A stretch of 64,000 nucleotides of DNA. Origin: an uncultured Bacteroidales bacterium (GTDB taxonomy: Bacteria > Bacteroidota > Bacteroidia > Bacteroidales > F082). Positions 25,844 through 33,573 of the stretch are shown piece after piece. The first letter of the stretch is position 1, and each line of letters opens with the position of its first letter. Location: NCBI GenBank assembly GCA_947304185.1, contig CAMZAM010000001.1, positions 62,001 through 126,000 on the forward strand, read 5' to 3'. A program made the position numbers and the translations under genes. The notes under the pieces are model-generated. The model saw only the letters and a list, made by a program, of their open reading frames with translations, had not been told where the DNA came from and made no database searches.

Positions 25844-25879
25844 GTATAATATTGCTTAATTGCTAATTGGCATATAGCC

Positions 25880-26635
25880 TTAAATATGCTCTTCCACTCC
25901 ACGGAAATGCACGTTGAGCTCATGCAGATGCTCCAAAAGCGTTCCGAGAGGCGTGCCTTCGGTCATCTTGGCAAAGGCATTGACATCCTTAGGGAAGCAC
26001 TTGCCGCCATAGCCGAACTTGCCATCTGGACCAGGCACGTAGGTATGAGTGTCGTTGATGTAACCTGAAAGAAGAATGCCAGTATGAACTTTGCGCCAAT
26101 CTGCTCCCATCTGCTCACAATACTCACGGCAAGCGTTGAAGTATGTAACCTTATATGCGCCGAAAACATTATGCATATACTTGGTTAGCTCGGCCTCCAA
26201 AGGGGTCATGACTGTGAACTTCTTGCCGACGAAAATCTTGGTAAGCAATTCATGTGCGCCTGTGAACACCATTGTCTGCTTCTGGAAATCCTCAATATGT
26301 GTACGTTCAGTGAGGAATTCCGGCATATAGTGCACCTTGTGACCTGTTTCTTTGGAAAGCATCTCGCTCGTACCAGGAAGAATGGTTGTACGGACAAATA
26401 CTGGCACATCTGGGAGTTTTCTAATCAACTCTTTCATAAGTGTCAAGTTTTGTGTACCATCATCTTCTGTAGGAACATGAATTTGCAAAAATGCAATATC
26501 GATCTTACTTAAATCATCATTATAACCCTTTGGAGGATCGCTGATGAAAAGTTTGCACTCTGGGTTGTTGTGTTCCAACCAATCTTTGAGGGCTCCGCCC
26601 ACGAAGCCACATCCAATAATTCCAACGTTAATCAT
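25880..26635 (-). CDS. Short UDP-glucose/GDP-mannose dehydrogenase-like protein lacking the C-terminal domain
   Basis: A 251-residue protein of the nucleotide-sugar dehydrogenase family. It has the Rossmann start MINVGIIGCGFVGGALKDW, the central helix KYMHNVFGAYKVTYFNACRE and the catalytic cysteine in GYGGKCFPKDVNAF. Typical family members are 390-450 residues; here the whole C-terminal UDP-binding domain is missing, and the gene ends naturally rather than by a frameshift. Other short family members of this type are common in Bacteroidota. It may oxidise a different substrate, or act with a full-length partner. It lies between the WecB gene and the four-helix remnant on the same strand. Confidence 0.8.
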   Translation of the reverse strand: MINVGIIGCGFVGGALKDWLEHNNPECKLFISDPPKGYNDDLSKIDIAFLQIHVPTEDDGTQNLTLMKELIRKLPDVPVFVRTTILPGTSEMLSKETGHKVHYMPEFLTERTHIEDFQKQTMVFTGAHELLTKIFVGKKFTVMTPLEAELTKYMHNVFGAYKVTYFNACREYCEQMGADWRKVHTGILLSGYINDTHTYVPGPDGKFGYGGKCFPKDVNAFAKMTEGTPLGTLLEHLHELNVHFRGVEEHI

Positions 26636-26695
26636 ATTTTAATGTTTAATGGTTAGTGGTTAATGGTTAATGAGATGCCATCACCACTCAACTTG

Positions 26696-26869
26696 TTATT
26701 TATTGTCTAATTTTTTGTTTAAAGTGTTTCGTAATCCTGAAAGCATCTTGGCAATATCAGTAAACTGAGGCCTCAAGGTATCAAGTTGTCCTTCTTTAAT
26801 ATAGCCTAGATCACAAGCTGTTTGTTTTTTATATACATCTAATTTCTCAAATGAAAAAGTCGCGTCCAT
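26696..26869 (-). pseudogene. Internally deleted four-helix-bundle protein (S23/23S-intervening type)
   Basis: A 57-codon frame whose first third (FSFEKLDVYKK) matches the N-terminus of four-helix-bundle proteins related to the S23 family, and whose last two thirds (ACDLGYIKEGQLDTL, then MLSGLRNTLNKK) match the C-terminal helix. The middle 60 or so residues, including the usual IAEG segment, are absent without a stop or frameshift. This is best explained by an in-frame internal deletion. Intact members are about 115-125 residues. Function is unlikely. Confidence 0.55.
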
Positions 26870-26888
26870 AAAAATCATTAACCTTTAA

Positions 26889-27395
26889 TTATTGCTCCAC
26901 CCAAATCAATTTCCCTACATCGTAACCACGGCGTGTCGCCTCAGCGAGGATGATTTCTTTTACTTCGTCTGTTAATTGGGGTGTTCTTGCCAATATCCAC
27001 AAATAACTATCATCGCTACCACCGACCAAAACCCATTGATAATCTTTATCCAAAAGCATAATGCGATAGTCACCATAGAACGGACCAAAGAATGAAACCC
27101 TCAGTATTCTCGGGTTATCAGTAAACTTGGCTTTGCCTTTTGCCTCGCTCGGCTCGCCGTTTTTAATGCCGGTATTCAGCACTGCCACTTTGCCATCTTC
27201 ACGCAATGAATAATTTGCCTTGCAGAATTGAATTCCACGCTCGAATTTATGGTCGAAACGGGCAATTTCATACCATGTTCCGAGATATTTGTCAAGTTGT
27301 AAATCACCCGACACCGAATTATCGACCTTCGACTGCGCTTTACAGCCTGTTAAAAAACAAAGACACATAAGTAAAGGTGTTAATAGTTTTTTCAT
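26889..27395 (-). CDS. Lipocalin family lipoprotein (Blc-like)
   Basis: A 168-residue outer-membrane-type lipoprotein. The signal peptide ends in the lipobox LTGC (Cys18). The lipocalin signature is clear: DKYLGTWYEIARFDHKFERG at the start and ILARTPQLTDE near the end, which is the usual third conserved block. Bacterial lipocalins bind lipids and help under membrane stress. It has no obvious role in capsule synthesis, and its neighbour is rubrerythrin; the two may be a stress pair inserted into the operon. Confidence 0.92.
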   Translation of the reverse strand: MKKLLTPLLMCLCFLTGCKAQSKVDNSVSGDLQLDKYLGTWYEIARFDHKFERGIQFCKANYSLREDGKVAVLNTGIKNGEPSEAKGKAKFTDNPRILRVSFFGPFYGDYRIMLLDKDYQWVLVGGSDDSYLWILARTPQLTDEVKEIILAEATRRGYDVGKLIWVEQ

Positions 27396-27417
27396 GATCT
27401 TTATATCTGTTTTACTA

Positions 27418-27960
27418 TCAATAATTCTCTTTCTTCAACTCGAAATACGACTGCGGATGGTTGCAGACAGGACAAATCTTTGGAGCTTTCTTTCCAATCA
27501 CGATATGACCGCAGTTGGAGCACTGCCACACCATGTCACCGTCGCGCGAGAAGACAAGGCCTTCCTTGATGTTTTCCAATAGCTTACGATAGCGGGCCTC
27601 ATGCTCTTTCTCGATGGCGCCCACCATACGGAACTTCGCCGCAATCTCCTTGAAGCCTTCCTCTTCGGCCTCCTTTGCCATGCGGTCATACATGTCGGTC
27701 CACTCATAGTTCTCACCATTGGCTGCATCGGCCAAATTAGCTTTCGTGCCAGGTACCTCACCGTCGTGCAAATACTTAAACCATAGCTCAGCATGCTCTT
27801 TCTCGTTGCCTGCCGTCTCTTCAAAAATCTTTGAAATCTGCACGTAGCCGTCTTTCTTGGCCTTCGAGGCATAATAAGTGTATTTGTTGCGTGCCATCGA
27901 CTCCCCGGCAAACGCCTCAAGGAGATTCTTTTCTGTTTTTGTTCCTTTAAGATCCATCAT
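27418..27960 (-). CDS. Rubrerythrin
   Basis: A 180-residue rubrerythrin. The N-terminal ferritin-like domain carries the di-iron ligands in [16 protein letters not shown] and EKEHAELW and in the matching second pair ([15 protein letters not shown]). The C-terminal rubredoxin domain has both CxxC knuckles, [10 protein letters not shown] and ICPVCNHP. Acts as an NAD(P)H-linked peroxidase in anaerobes and protects against hydrogen peroxide. It has ordinary length and all metal ligands. It is read leftward within the capsule operon, after RfbA. Confidence 0.96.
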   Translation of the reverse strand: MMDLKGTKTEKNLLEAFAGESMARNKYTYYASKAKKDGYVQISKIFEETAGNEKEHAELWFKYLHDGEVPGTKANLADAANGENYEWTDMYDRMAKEAEEEGFKEIAAKFRMVGAIEKEHEARYRKLLENIKEGLVFSRDGDMVWQCSNCGHIVIGKKAPKICPVCNHPQSYFELKKENY

Positions 27961-28012
27961 ATTTATTTTTTATCAAATTTTTCAATAACCTATAACCAAT
28001 AACCTATAACCA

Positions 28013-28924
28013 TTACTTCACAAACGTCTCCGAATTGACCTCGTTCTTCATCTCCTCAATCACCTTCAATAGATATTGCCCGTACTGGTTTTTCAGCATC
28101 GGCTGAGCTAACTCGCGCATCTTTTCTTCAGTAATCCAACCATTGCGATACGCAATTCCCTCCAGACAGGCTATCTTCAAACCCTGTCGCTTCTCGATAA
28201 CCTCAACAAATGTTGATGCTTCGCTCAATGAATCATGGGTTCCCGTGTCAAGCCATGCAAAACCTCTTCCGAAAACCTGAACTTTCAATTCTCCGTCTTC
28301 CAGAAAATGCTGGTTAACGGTTGTGATCTCCAACTCACCACGTGCTGAAGGTTTTATGTTTTTCGCAATGTTTACGACCTTGTTCGGATAAAAATACAGA
28401 CCAACAACGGCGTAATTACTCTTGGGATTCTTCGGCTTCTCCTCAATACTCAGGCAGTTACCCTCCTTATCGAACTCCGCCACGCCGTACCTCTCAGGAT
28501 CTGAAACCCAATAGCCGAAAACAGTCGCTTTCTTATTATGCTCAGCATCTTTAACAGCATTTCTTAGCAACGAAGTGAAGCCTGCACCGTAGAAGATGTT
28601 ATCGCCCAAAACCAAGCAGGCACAGTCGTTTCCGATAAATTTCTCTCCAATAATGAACGCCTGCGCCAAACCATCCGGACTCGGCTGCTCAGCATACTCG
28701 AAATGCACACCATAGTCGCTACCGTCACCCAAAAGACGTTTGAATCCCGGCAAGTCGTAAGGTGTCGAGATAATCAGAATATCTCTAATTCCTGCCAACA
28801 TCAACGCCGAAATCGGGTAATACACCATCGGCTTGTCGTAAATGGGAAGCAGTTGCTTACTAACGCCCTTTGTAATGGGATAAAGTCTCGTTCCAGATCC
28901 TCCTGCTAATACAATACCTTTCAT
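28013..28924 (-). CDS. rfbA: Glucose-1-phosphate thymidylyltransferase
   Basis: A 303-residue nucleotidyltransferase. [20 protein letters not shown] is the nucleotide-binding start, [10 protein letters not shown] and the [14 protein letters not shown] segment are conserved in RmlA. It makes dTDP-glucose from dTTP and glucose 1-phosphate. The other rhamnose-pathway genes (rfbB, rfbC, rfbD) are not within the window, so the later product (dTDP-rhamnose, a 4-keto sugar, or another) cannot be told. It lies 40 kb from the second glycan operon and is likely part of this one. Confidence 0.95.
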   Translation of the reverse strand: MKGIVLAGGSGTRLYPITKGVSKQLLPIYDKPMVYYPISALMLAGIRDILIISTPYDLPGFKRLLGDGSDYGVHFEYAEQPSPDGLAQAFIIGEKFIGNDCACLVLGDNIFYGAGFTSLLRNAVKDAEHNKKATVFGYWVSDPERYGVAEFDKEGNCLSIEEKPKNPKSNYAVVGLYFYPNKVVNIAKNIKPSARGELEITTVNQHFLEDGELKVQVFGRGFAWLDTGTHDSLSEASTFVEVIEKRQGLKIACLEGIAYRNGWITEEKMRELAQPMLKNQYGQYLLKVIEEMKNEVNSETFVK

Positions 28925-28944
28925 TTCACACAGTATTTCTTTTT

Positions 28945-29013
28945 TCGCCTAAAGGCGATTTATGTCACACAGATTACACGGATTGCACAGATTTTATTGA
29001 GCCAAGGCTCAAT
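28945..29013. repeat. Left end of the GxxExxY unit: hairpin, inverted repeat, hairpin
   Basis: In order: a perfect hairpin at 28945-28958 (arms TCGCCT/AGGCGA, two-base loop), a 30-base repeat at 28964-28993 starting GTCACACAGAT, and a second perfect hairpin at 28996-29013 (arms ATTGAGCC/GGCTCAAT, two-base loop). The 30-base repeat matches the reverse complement of 29433-29462 at 26 of 30 positions. Confidence 0.8.
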
Positions 29014-29025
29014 GGCTACTGCACG

Positions 29026-29397
29026 TTAATTTACTATTCGCTTTATACCTTCTTGTATGTTATTCGTGTTGAAGTTAACAAGTAGACCGACACGTTTATC
29101 CATCAACCTTAAATATGTCAGCAACTGCTTAGCGAACACAGGTTTCATCTCTTCAACCGATTTCAATTCAACAATAACTTGATTATTGACTAATATGTCA
29201 AGTCTAAGAGGTGTCTTAAGTTCGTTATCTTTATAAATTATCGGAACTTCAAGTTGGCGAACCACTTCCAGACCACGTTCCTGAAGTTCAAATACCAATG
29301 CCTCTTCATACACAGATTCCAACAAACCCGGGCCGAGTTCATTATAAACATCAAAGATCGCTCCTCTTATTTCGTATGTCAATTCGTTGTCAGTCAT
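29026..29397 (-). CDS. GxxExxY family protein (PD-(D/E)xK-like)
   Basis: A 123-residue protein with the name-giving motif GPGLLESVYEEAL, followed by a nuclease-like core: LRLDILVNNQVIVELKS gives a D-x(n)-ExK pattern of the PD-(D/E)xK superfamily. Function of the family is unknown; members are widespread in Bacteroidota as isolated genes. It is not a capsule gene. It is enclosed by inverted 30-base repeats and small hairpins on each side, which makes it look like a self-contained unit inserted between RfbA and the sugar dehydrogenase. Confidence 0.88.
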   Translation of the reverse strand: MTDNELTYEIRGAIFDVYNELGPGLLESVYEEALVFELQERGLEVVRQLEVPIIYKDNELKTPLRLDILVNNQVIVELKSVEEMKPVFAKQLLTYLRLMDKRVGLLVNFNTNNIQEGIKRIVN

Positions 29398-29412
29398 TAT
29401 CGTGCGTCAGCC

Positions 29413-29462
29413 GCTCACCTATAGGTGAGCATAATCTGTGAAATCTGTGGTATCTGTGTGAC
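29413..29462. repeat. Right end of the GxxExxY unit: hairpin and inverted repeat
   Basis: A perfect hairpin at 29413-29430 (arms GCTCACCT/AGGTGAGC, two-base loop) is followed by a 30-base repeat at 29433-29462 ending CTGTGTGAC, the inverse of the left repeat (26/30). No outer hairpin like the left one is seen here. Confidence 0.8.
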
Positions 29463-29488
29463 CTTTAATTTGTCGTCCGTGTGGAAGG

Positions 29489-30727
29489 TTAGTCGCGTTT
29501 GAAAATATCTCTCGTATAAACTTTTCCAATCACATCGTCAAGGCATGAATCATAACGATTCGCAATAATCGCCTGCGATTGTTCTTTAAACTTCTTCATA
29601 TCGTTAACCACCAATGAGCCAAAGAATGTGCTGCCATCTTCAAGCGTCGGTTCGTAGATGATGACTTTCGCGCCTTTGGCTTTCACACGCTTCATTACAC
29701 CTTGTATAGAGCTCTGGCGGAAGTTGTCGGAGTTCGATTTCATCGTCAAGCGATACACTCCAATCGTGCATTCCTTCTCTTCCTTGGCGTTATAGCTACC
29801 GTTGTCGTAATAGTCGTAATAACCGGCTTTCTTCAGCACCTGGTCGGCAATAAAATCCTTGCGGGTCTTGTTACTGTCGACAATCGCCTGAATCAGGTTT
29901 TCCGGCACATCGTTGTAATTCGCCAAAAGCTGCTTTGTGTCCTTGGGCAGACAATACCCTCCATAGCCAAACGAAGGATTGTTGTAATGCGTTCCGATTC
30001 TTGGATCAAGACATACGCCATTTATAATCGATTGAGTGTCAAGACCTTTTATCTCAGCGTATGTGTCAAGTTCGTTAAAATAGCTAACCCGTAATGCGAG
30101 ATAAGTGTTGGCAAACAATTTAACAGCTTCCGCCTCCTTGGTTCCCATAAGAAGCACCTGAACGTCATCTTTCAATGAACAATTTTTTATCAAACCAGCA
30201 AATTGCTTTGCCGATTCTTTCAGACTTGGCTCGTCATATCCAACAATTATCCTGCTCGGATAAAGGTTGTCGTACAACGCCATGCTTTCCCTCAAAAACT
30301 CCGGAGCAAAGATGATTTTCGGTGATTTTGCCTTAAACTTTTCGCAAATCGATGCGGTATAGCCCACTGGAACCGTCGACTTTATCACAATAACCGCATC
30401 CTTGTTGACTTCAAGAATCGATTTTACGACGTCTTCAACATGTGATGTGTCAAAAAAGTTATTGTTCTGATCATAATTTGTCGGAACAGCAACCACTACA
30501 TAATCAGCTGTTTGATATGCTTTTTTACCGTCAAGAGTAGCAGTGAGGTCGAGGCTTTTTTCAGCAAAATACTTTTCAATGTATTCATCCTGAATAGGCG
30601 ACACTTTTTTATTCACTTTGTCGACCTTTTCAGCAACGATATCCACTGCCGTGACGTGATTTTGCTGGGATAAAAGAGTCGCAATGCTCAAACCCACGTA
30701 ACCTGTACCTGCTACTGCAATATTCAT
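29489..30727 (-). CDS. ugd-like: UDP-glucose 6-dehydrogenase-type nucleotide-sugar dehydrogenase
   Basis: A 412-residue dehydrogenase with [20 protein letters not shown] (NAD-binding), [15 protein letters not shown], and the catalytic cysteine in [15 protein letters not shown]. The FLRES and [11 protein letters not shown] forms are those of the UDP-glucose dehydrogenase branch. It oxidises UDP-glucose (or a relative) to the uronic acid. It is the second gene of the operon, after UpxY. With the WecBC pair downstream, two acidic sugars may be available to the capsule. Confidence 0.92.
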   Translation of the reverse strand: MNIAVAGTGYVGLSIATLLSQQNHVTAVDIVAEKVDKVNKKVSPIQDEYIEKYFAEKSLDLTATLDGKKAYQTADYVVVAVPTNYDQNNNFFDTSHVEDVVKSILEVNKDAVIVIKSTVPVGYTASICEKFKAKSPKIIFAPEFLRESMALYDNLYPSRIIVGYDEPSLKESAKQFAGLIKNCSLKDDVQVLLMGTKEAEAVKLFANTYLALRVSYFNELDTYAEIKGLDTQSIINGVCLDPRIGTHYNNPSFGYGGYCLPKDTKQLLANYNDVPENLIQAIVDSNKTRKDFIADQVLKKAGYYDYYDNGSYNAKEEKECTIGVYRLTMKSNSDNFRQSSIQGVMKRVKAKGAKVIIYEPTLEDGSTFFGSLVVNDMKKFKEQSQAIIANRYDSCLDDVIGKVYTRDIFKRD

Positions 30728-30749
30728 AATTTGAAATTTTTCTTTTTAT

Positions 30750-30798
30750 GAGATTTCTCCACTTCGCTTCATTTCATTACGCTTCGGTCGAAATGACG
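30750..30798. repeat. Palindromic intergenic repeat, copy 1 (half element)
   Basis: The right half of a dispersed repeat: it runs GAGATTTCTCCACTTCG to GGTCGAAATGACG. It lies between UpxY and the dehydrogenase gene. Other copies are at 34930, 36660, 39210 and 53416. Confidence 0.75.
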
Positions 30799-30804
30799 GG
30801 GAGA

Positions 30805-31353
30805 TTATATTTTTTCAATATCCGAGGCGTTAATCGCCACTGTCGCAACAGCAGCTACGCCTTCAATCTTTATTATCACACGCTTCTCATGACGATTCGG
30901 CATCCTCGTATACACTCCCTCAACACCTTCAAACGGACCGGTCAGGATCCTTACCTTGTCACCTTTGCGTAAATCAATATTCGGGTCAACAGGCTTCGAG
31001 CCCATGGTCCGCACCACCTTGATGAAGTCGGCCATCTGCTTGTCGGGCACATACTGCGGCACACTCAACAAACCCGTATCATCCTTTCCCATTATGAAAC
31101 GTAAATAATCCAGCTTGCCGTGCTTTAGCTTCTTGATATTCTCATACGTGTCGTGAATGAAGATGTAATTATGCACCAACGGCTCCGTCTTCCATCCCAT
31201 CGTCACCCCCTTCTCGTTGCGAATTCTCGTCCGCACCGTCGGCACGTAATGCTCAATCTGCAGCTCCTCCAAAACCTTCGACGCCGCTATCTCGCGCTGA
31301 TAAGTCACACGCAAAACATACCATGCTAAAGCGTTTCTATCTATGATATTCAT
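30805..31353 (-). CDS. UpxY-type transcription antiterminator (NusG family)
   Basis: A 182-residue NusG paralogue. The N-terminal NGN domain starts AWYVLRVTYQREIAASKVLE, and the KOW motif GDKVRILTGPFEGVEG is near residue 130. UpxY proteins of Bacteroides bind RNA polymerase paused in the leader of a capsule operon and allow it to read the long transcript. Being first, directly behind the promoter at 31480-31487, it most likely controls the genes down to about 8 kb. No UpxZ partner (which blocks other UpxY proteins) follows it, so cross-regulation of other capsule loci is not shown here. Confidence 0.93.
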   Translation of the reverse strand: MNIIDRNALAWYVLRVTYQREIAASKVLEELQIEHYVPTVRTRIRNEKGVTMGWKTEPLVHNYIFIHDTYENIKKLKHGKLDYLRFIMGKDDTGLLSVPQYVPDKQMADFIKVVRTMGSKPVDPNIDLRKGDKVRILTGPFEGVEGVYTRMPNRHEKRVIIKIEGVAAVATVAINASDIEKI

Positions 31354-31452
31354 TTATTATAGAAGGCACAGTTTTCGGACCGAATATACCTCGGGGACAT
31401 CGAAATCAGCTATGTTATTGGATTTCAATTATTTACAAAATCAGTATGGGAA

Positions 31453-31487
31453 ATTTCGCAAGCGAAACTTTACTAATCGCAAAGATA
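31453..31487 (-). promoter_or_regulatory. Promoter and leader hairpin of the capsule operon
   Basis: On the minus strand the -7 box TATCTTTG lies at 31487-31480. About 14 bases after it, a short perfect hairpin (arms TTTCGC/GCGAAA) forms in the leader. The leader to UpxY is near 120 bases, which is the place where UpxY-type factors act. I see no long inverted repeats around the promoter, so phase inversion is not suggested. Confidence 0.6.
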
Positions 31488-31525
31488 TAAAAAAAAATTG
31501 TAACTTTTACAAAAAAGTCACAATT
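31488..31525 (-). terminator. Intrinsic terminator of tRNA-Gln
   Basis: On the minus strand, 31525-31496 forms a 13-base-pair hairpin (arms AATTGTGACTTTT and AAAAGTTACAATT, one G-T pair, loop TTGT), followed by a run of T. It directly follows tRNA-Gln and precedes the capsule promoter. Confidence 0.75.
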
Positions 31526-31531
31526 TTTTTG

Positions 31532-31604
31532 TTGCCCAACCAGGGTTCGAACCTAGACTTTACTGATCCAGAGTCAGTCGTGTTGCCAATTACACCATTG
31601 GGCA
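31532..31604 (-). tRNA. tRNA-Gln (anticodon CTG)
   Basis: A 73-base tRNA on the minus strand. The acceptor stem TGCCCAA pairs with TTGGGCA, the anticodon arm ACTGA-CTCTGGA-TCAGT gives anticodon CTG (codon CAG), and the T loop is GGTTCGAACC. The discriminator base is A and no CCA is encoded. Its promoter box is at 31615-31622. Confidence 0.95.
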
Positions 31605-31614
31605 TTTCCGACTG

Positions 31615-31622
31615 CAAAATTA
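31615..31622 (-). promoter_or_regulatory. Promoter box of tRNA-Gln
   Basis: TAATTTTG on the minus strand, 11 bases from the tRNA 5' end, fits the Bacteroidota -7 consensus TAnnTTTG. Confidence 0.55.
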
Positions 31623-31632
31623 CACATAATTT

Positions 31633-33573
31633 TTATTCGTGTGACAAAAATTTTGTTTTTTTCTTATCTTGTTGATACTCACCAACTTGCCAAGCCGATT
31701 CACCGTACTTTTTCATCTCCTCAGCTACCTCGGGGTACTCCGAAATATAGTTTTTCTTGTCTTTGTCGACATATTTATACAACCCGACCTGTTCCTCAGA
31801 AGGCTTATTGATGAGCAACCAATCGTGGTCTAAAACGCCATATTTATCGTCACCCATGAAATAAGCATACCGCCTGTTTTCTTTCAGCAAATCGATGCCG
31901 AAACTATTGTTGACATACCCCTTGCCCAAAATTCCCATCACCGTCGGGAAGATGTCCATCTGGCTCGCAATAGCCTCATTTTCAACAGCTTGCAGATGCT
32001 TTGGCATGTAAAACACCAGAGGCGTGTGGAAATAACTCAACGGGATGGAATAGTCGGTGTCCAAAGCCGCCCCGTGGTCGGCCACAAACACAAACAAAGT
32101 GTTGTCGAACCAAGGCTTTTCCTTAGCCATCTCGATGAAACGCCTCAGCGACCAGTCGGCATATTCCGTAATCTGATATTTCAGCTCCTCTGAACGAGGT
32201 TCGAAATAGTCGGGAAGATAATACGGACCATGGTCGGAAGCGGTCATCATGGTAGCGCAGAAAGGCCTGCCGTTACTGGCCATCTCATCGAAAACAGGCA
32301 TAGCGAAACGGAACAGATAATCATCGGGAACGCCAAGGGTGGTCTTCACTTCCGAAACAGGATAATCGGACTGCGAGACGATACGCTCCACGCCGTTCTG
32401 ACTCAAGAAACCGGCTACATTGTCGAACTCCTTGTCGTGAGTGGTGAAATAAGCCGTCTGATAGCCGTATCTCTGCAAAGTGGCGGCCAGTCCGTCGTAC
32501 TGCAGCACAGGGATGCGCTTCAACGCATGGTTGCGAAACACCACCGGATACGACACCGAAGTGCTGTAGATGCCACAGTAGGTATGCGTTCCCGTCGTGT
32601 AACAATTATTGAAACTCAATGAGTTACACATCAACGAATCGAGGAAAGGAGTGAGATTTCGGGTGTTGCCGCCATGAGCTGTCTTGTTGTAGCTCATGCC
32701 TTCCATTATCACCACAATAACGTTGTAATTATTTGATACTGTGTCGCTTGCAACTTCTCTCGCTATCGGAAACTCAGAGTCAGGATTTTCTATTCCTAAA
32801 TTCTTCTGTACCAAAGCAATGGCAGCATCGTCCGACATAAATCTAACCTTCTGATTGTCAGGGTCTTTGCTGTCGAGCCAGCTTCTCGCCAAAGTGAAAT
32901 TCGGGTTCAAGCCAAGTTGGTTAAGCATGGCGTTGTTGCAGAAATACGCCGTGCCCACCATTATAGGCGATTTCTCGTTCAAACGGCCTCGCATGCCGAT
33001 GAAAACCAATCCCCAAAGCAGCACTGTAGCAATGCCGTATCTTACATAACTCACTGATTCCCAGCCTGTTGAGCGCTTCATAATTCTATTGGCAAAGAAC
33101 CAGAAAACGAAGCCCGCGCCAAGCACCGGAAGCATCATCAGGATGTAAGTCGGCTCCTCCCACACCATTTTGAAGACGAAGACACTATCGCCAGTCGCCA
33201 TCCACTCGAAAGCGGTGATATTAAAGCGGTCGAAGAACTGGTCGAAATAAGGGATATCAGCGGCGCAGATGCCGAAAGTTATTGTGAAACAGACAGTTAG
33301 CACCCAAGTGTAAATAAGCTCAAAGAGCCTGCTTTTCTTGCCGAAAAATGAAAAAATCGTCAGGATTATCGTCGGAATTGCTATCACAAAACCTATTGTG
33401 ACGATGTCAAAACGAACGCCCATCACGAAGGCTTGTACCACTTCCCAAGCGGTGGTTTCTCCAACCCTGTCAAGGTTTAACAATAAAAGTGCAACTCTGA
33501 AAGCGAAGTAAAGCGCTAACAGAAGTAAATACAATTTGATAGTAATTCTAACGAAAACAGGTACACGGTTCAT
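31633..33573 (-). CDS. LTA-synthase-like membrane sulfatase/phosphoglycerol transferase
   Basis: A 646-residue inner-membrane protein with five N-terminal hydrophobic segments and a large periplasmic alkaline-phosphatase-fold domain. The nucleophile region VIVVIMEGMSYNKTAHGG (Glu metal ligand), TGTHTYCGIYSTSVSYP with the catalytic Thr, and the late FVFVADHGAA with metal-binding D and H are all present. Relatives transfer phosphoglycerol or phosphoethanolamine to surface lipids or glycans. Its start shares a base with the TrkA stop (TAATG), so the two genes are one unit. Confidence 0.9.
   Translation of the reverse strand: MNRVPVFVRITIKLYLLLLALYFAFRVALLLLNLDRVGETTAWEVVQAFVMGVRFDIVTIGFVIAIPTIILTIFSFFGKKSRLFELIYTWVLTVCFTITFGICAADIPYFDQFFDRFNITAFEWMATGDSVFVFKMVWEEPTYILMMLPVLGAGFVFWFFANRIMKRSTGWESVSYVRYGIATVLLWGLVFIGMRGRLNEKSPIMVGTAYFCNNAMLNQLGLNPNFTLARSWLDSKDPDNQKVRFMSDDAAIALVQKNLGIENPDSEFPIAREVASDTVSNNYNVIVVIMEGMSYNKTAHGGNTRNLTPFLDSLMCNSLSFNNCYTTGTHTYCGIYSTSVSYPVVFRNHALKRIPVLQYDGLAATLQRYGYQTAYFTTHDKEFDNVAGFLSQNGVERIVSQSDYPVSEVKTTLGVPDDYLFRFAMPVFDEMASNGRPFCATMMTASDHGPYYLPDYFEPRSEELKYQITEYADWSLRRFIEMAKEKPWFDNTLFVFVADHGAALDTDYSIPLSYFHTPLVFYMPKHLQAVENEAIASQMDIFPTVMGILGKGYVNNSFGIDLLKENRRYAYFMGDDKYGVLDHDWLLINKPSEEQVGLYKYVDKDKKNYISEYPEVAEEMKKYGESAWQVGEYQQDKKKTKFLSHE

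Noticed and set aside
26641..26690. Short TTAATGGTTAATG-type tandem in the gap
   Set aside because: Too short and degenerate to be a CRISPR or satellite; common low-complexity filler before Bacteroidota genes.
31354..31531. Invertible promoter as in Bacteroides capsule loci
   Set aside because: Only a short leader hairpin and the tRNA terminator hairpin are seen; no inverted repeats flank the -7 box.
31532..31604. tRNA-Gln as attachment site of an integrated element
   Set aside because: I found no direct repeat of the tRNA 3' end and no integrase in the window.
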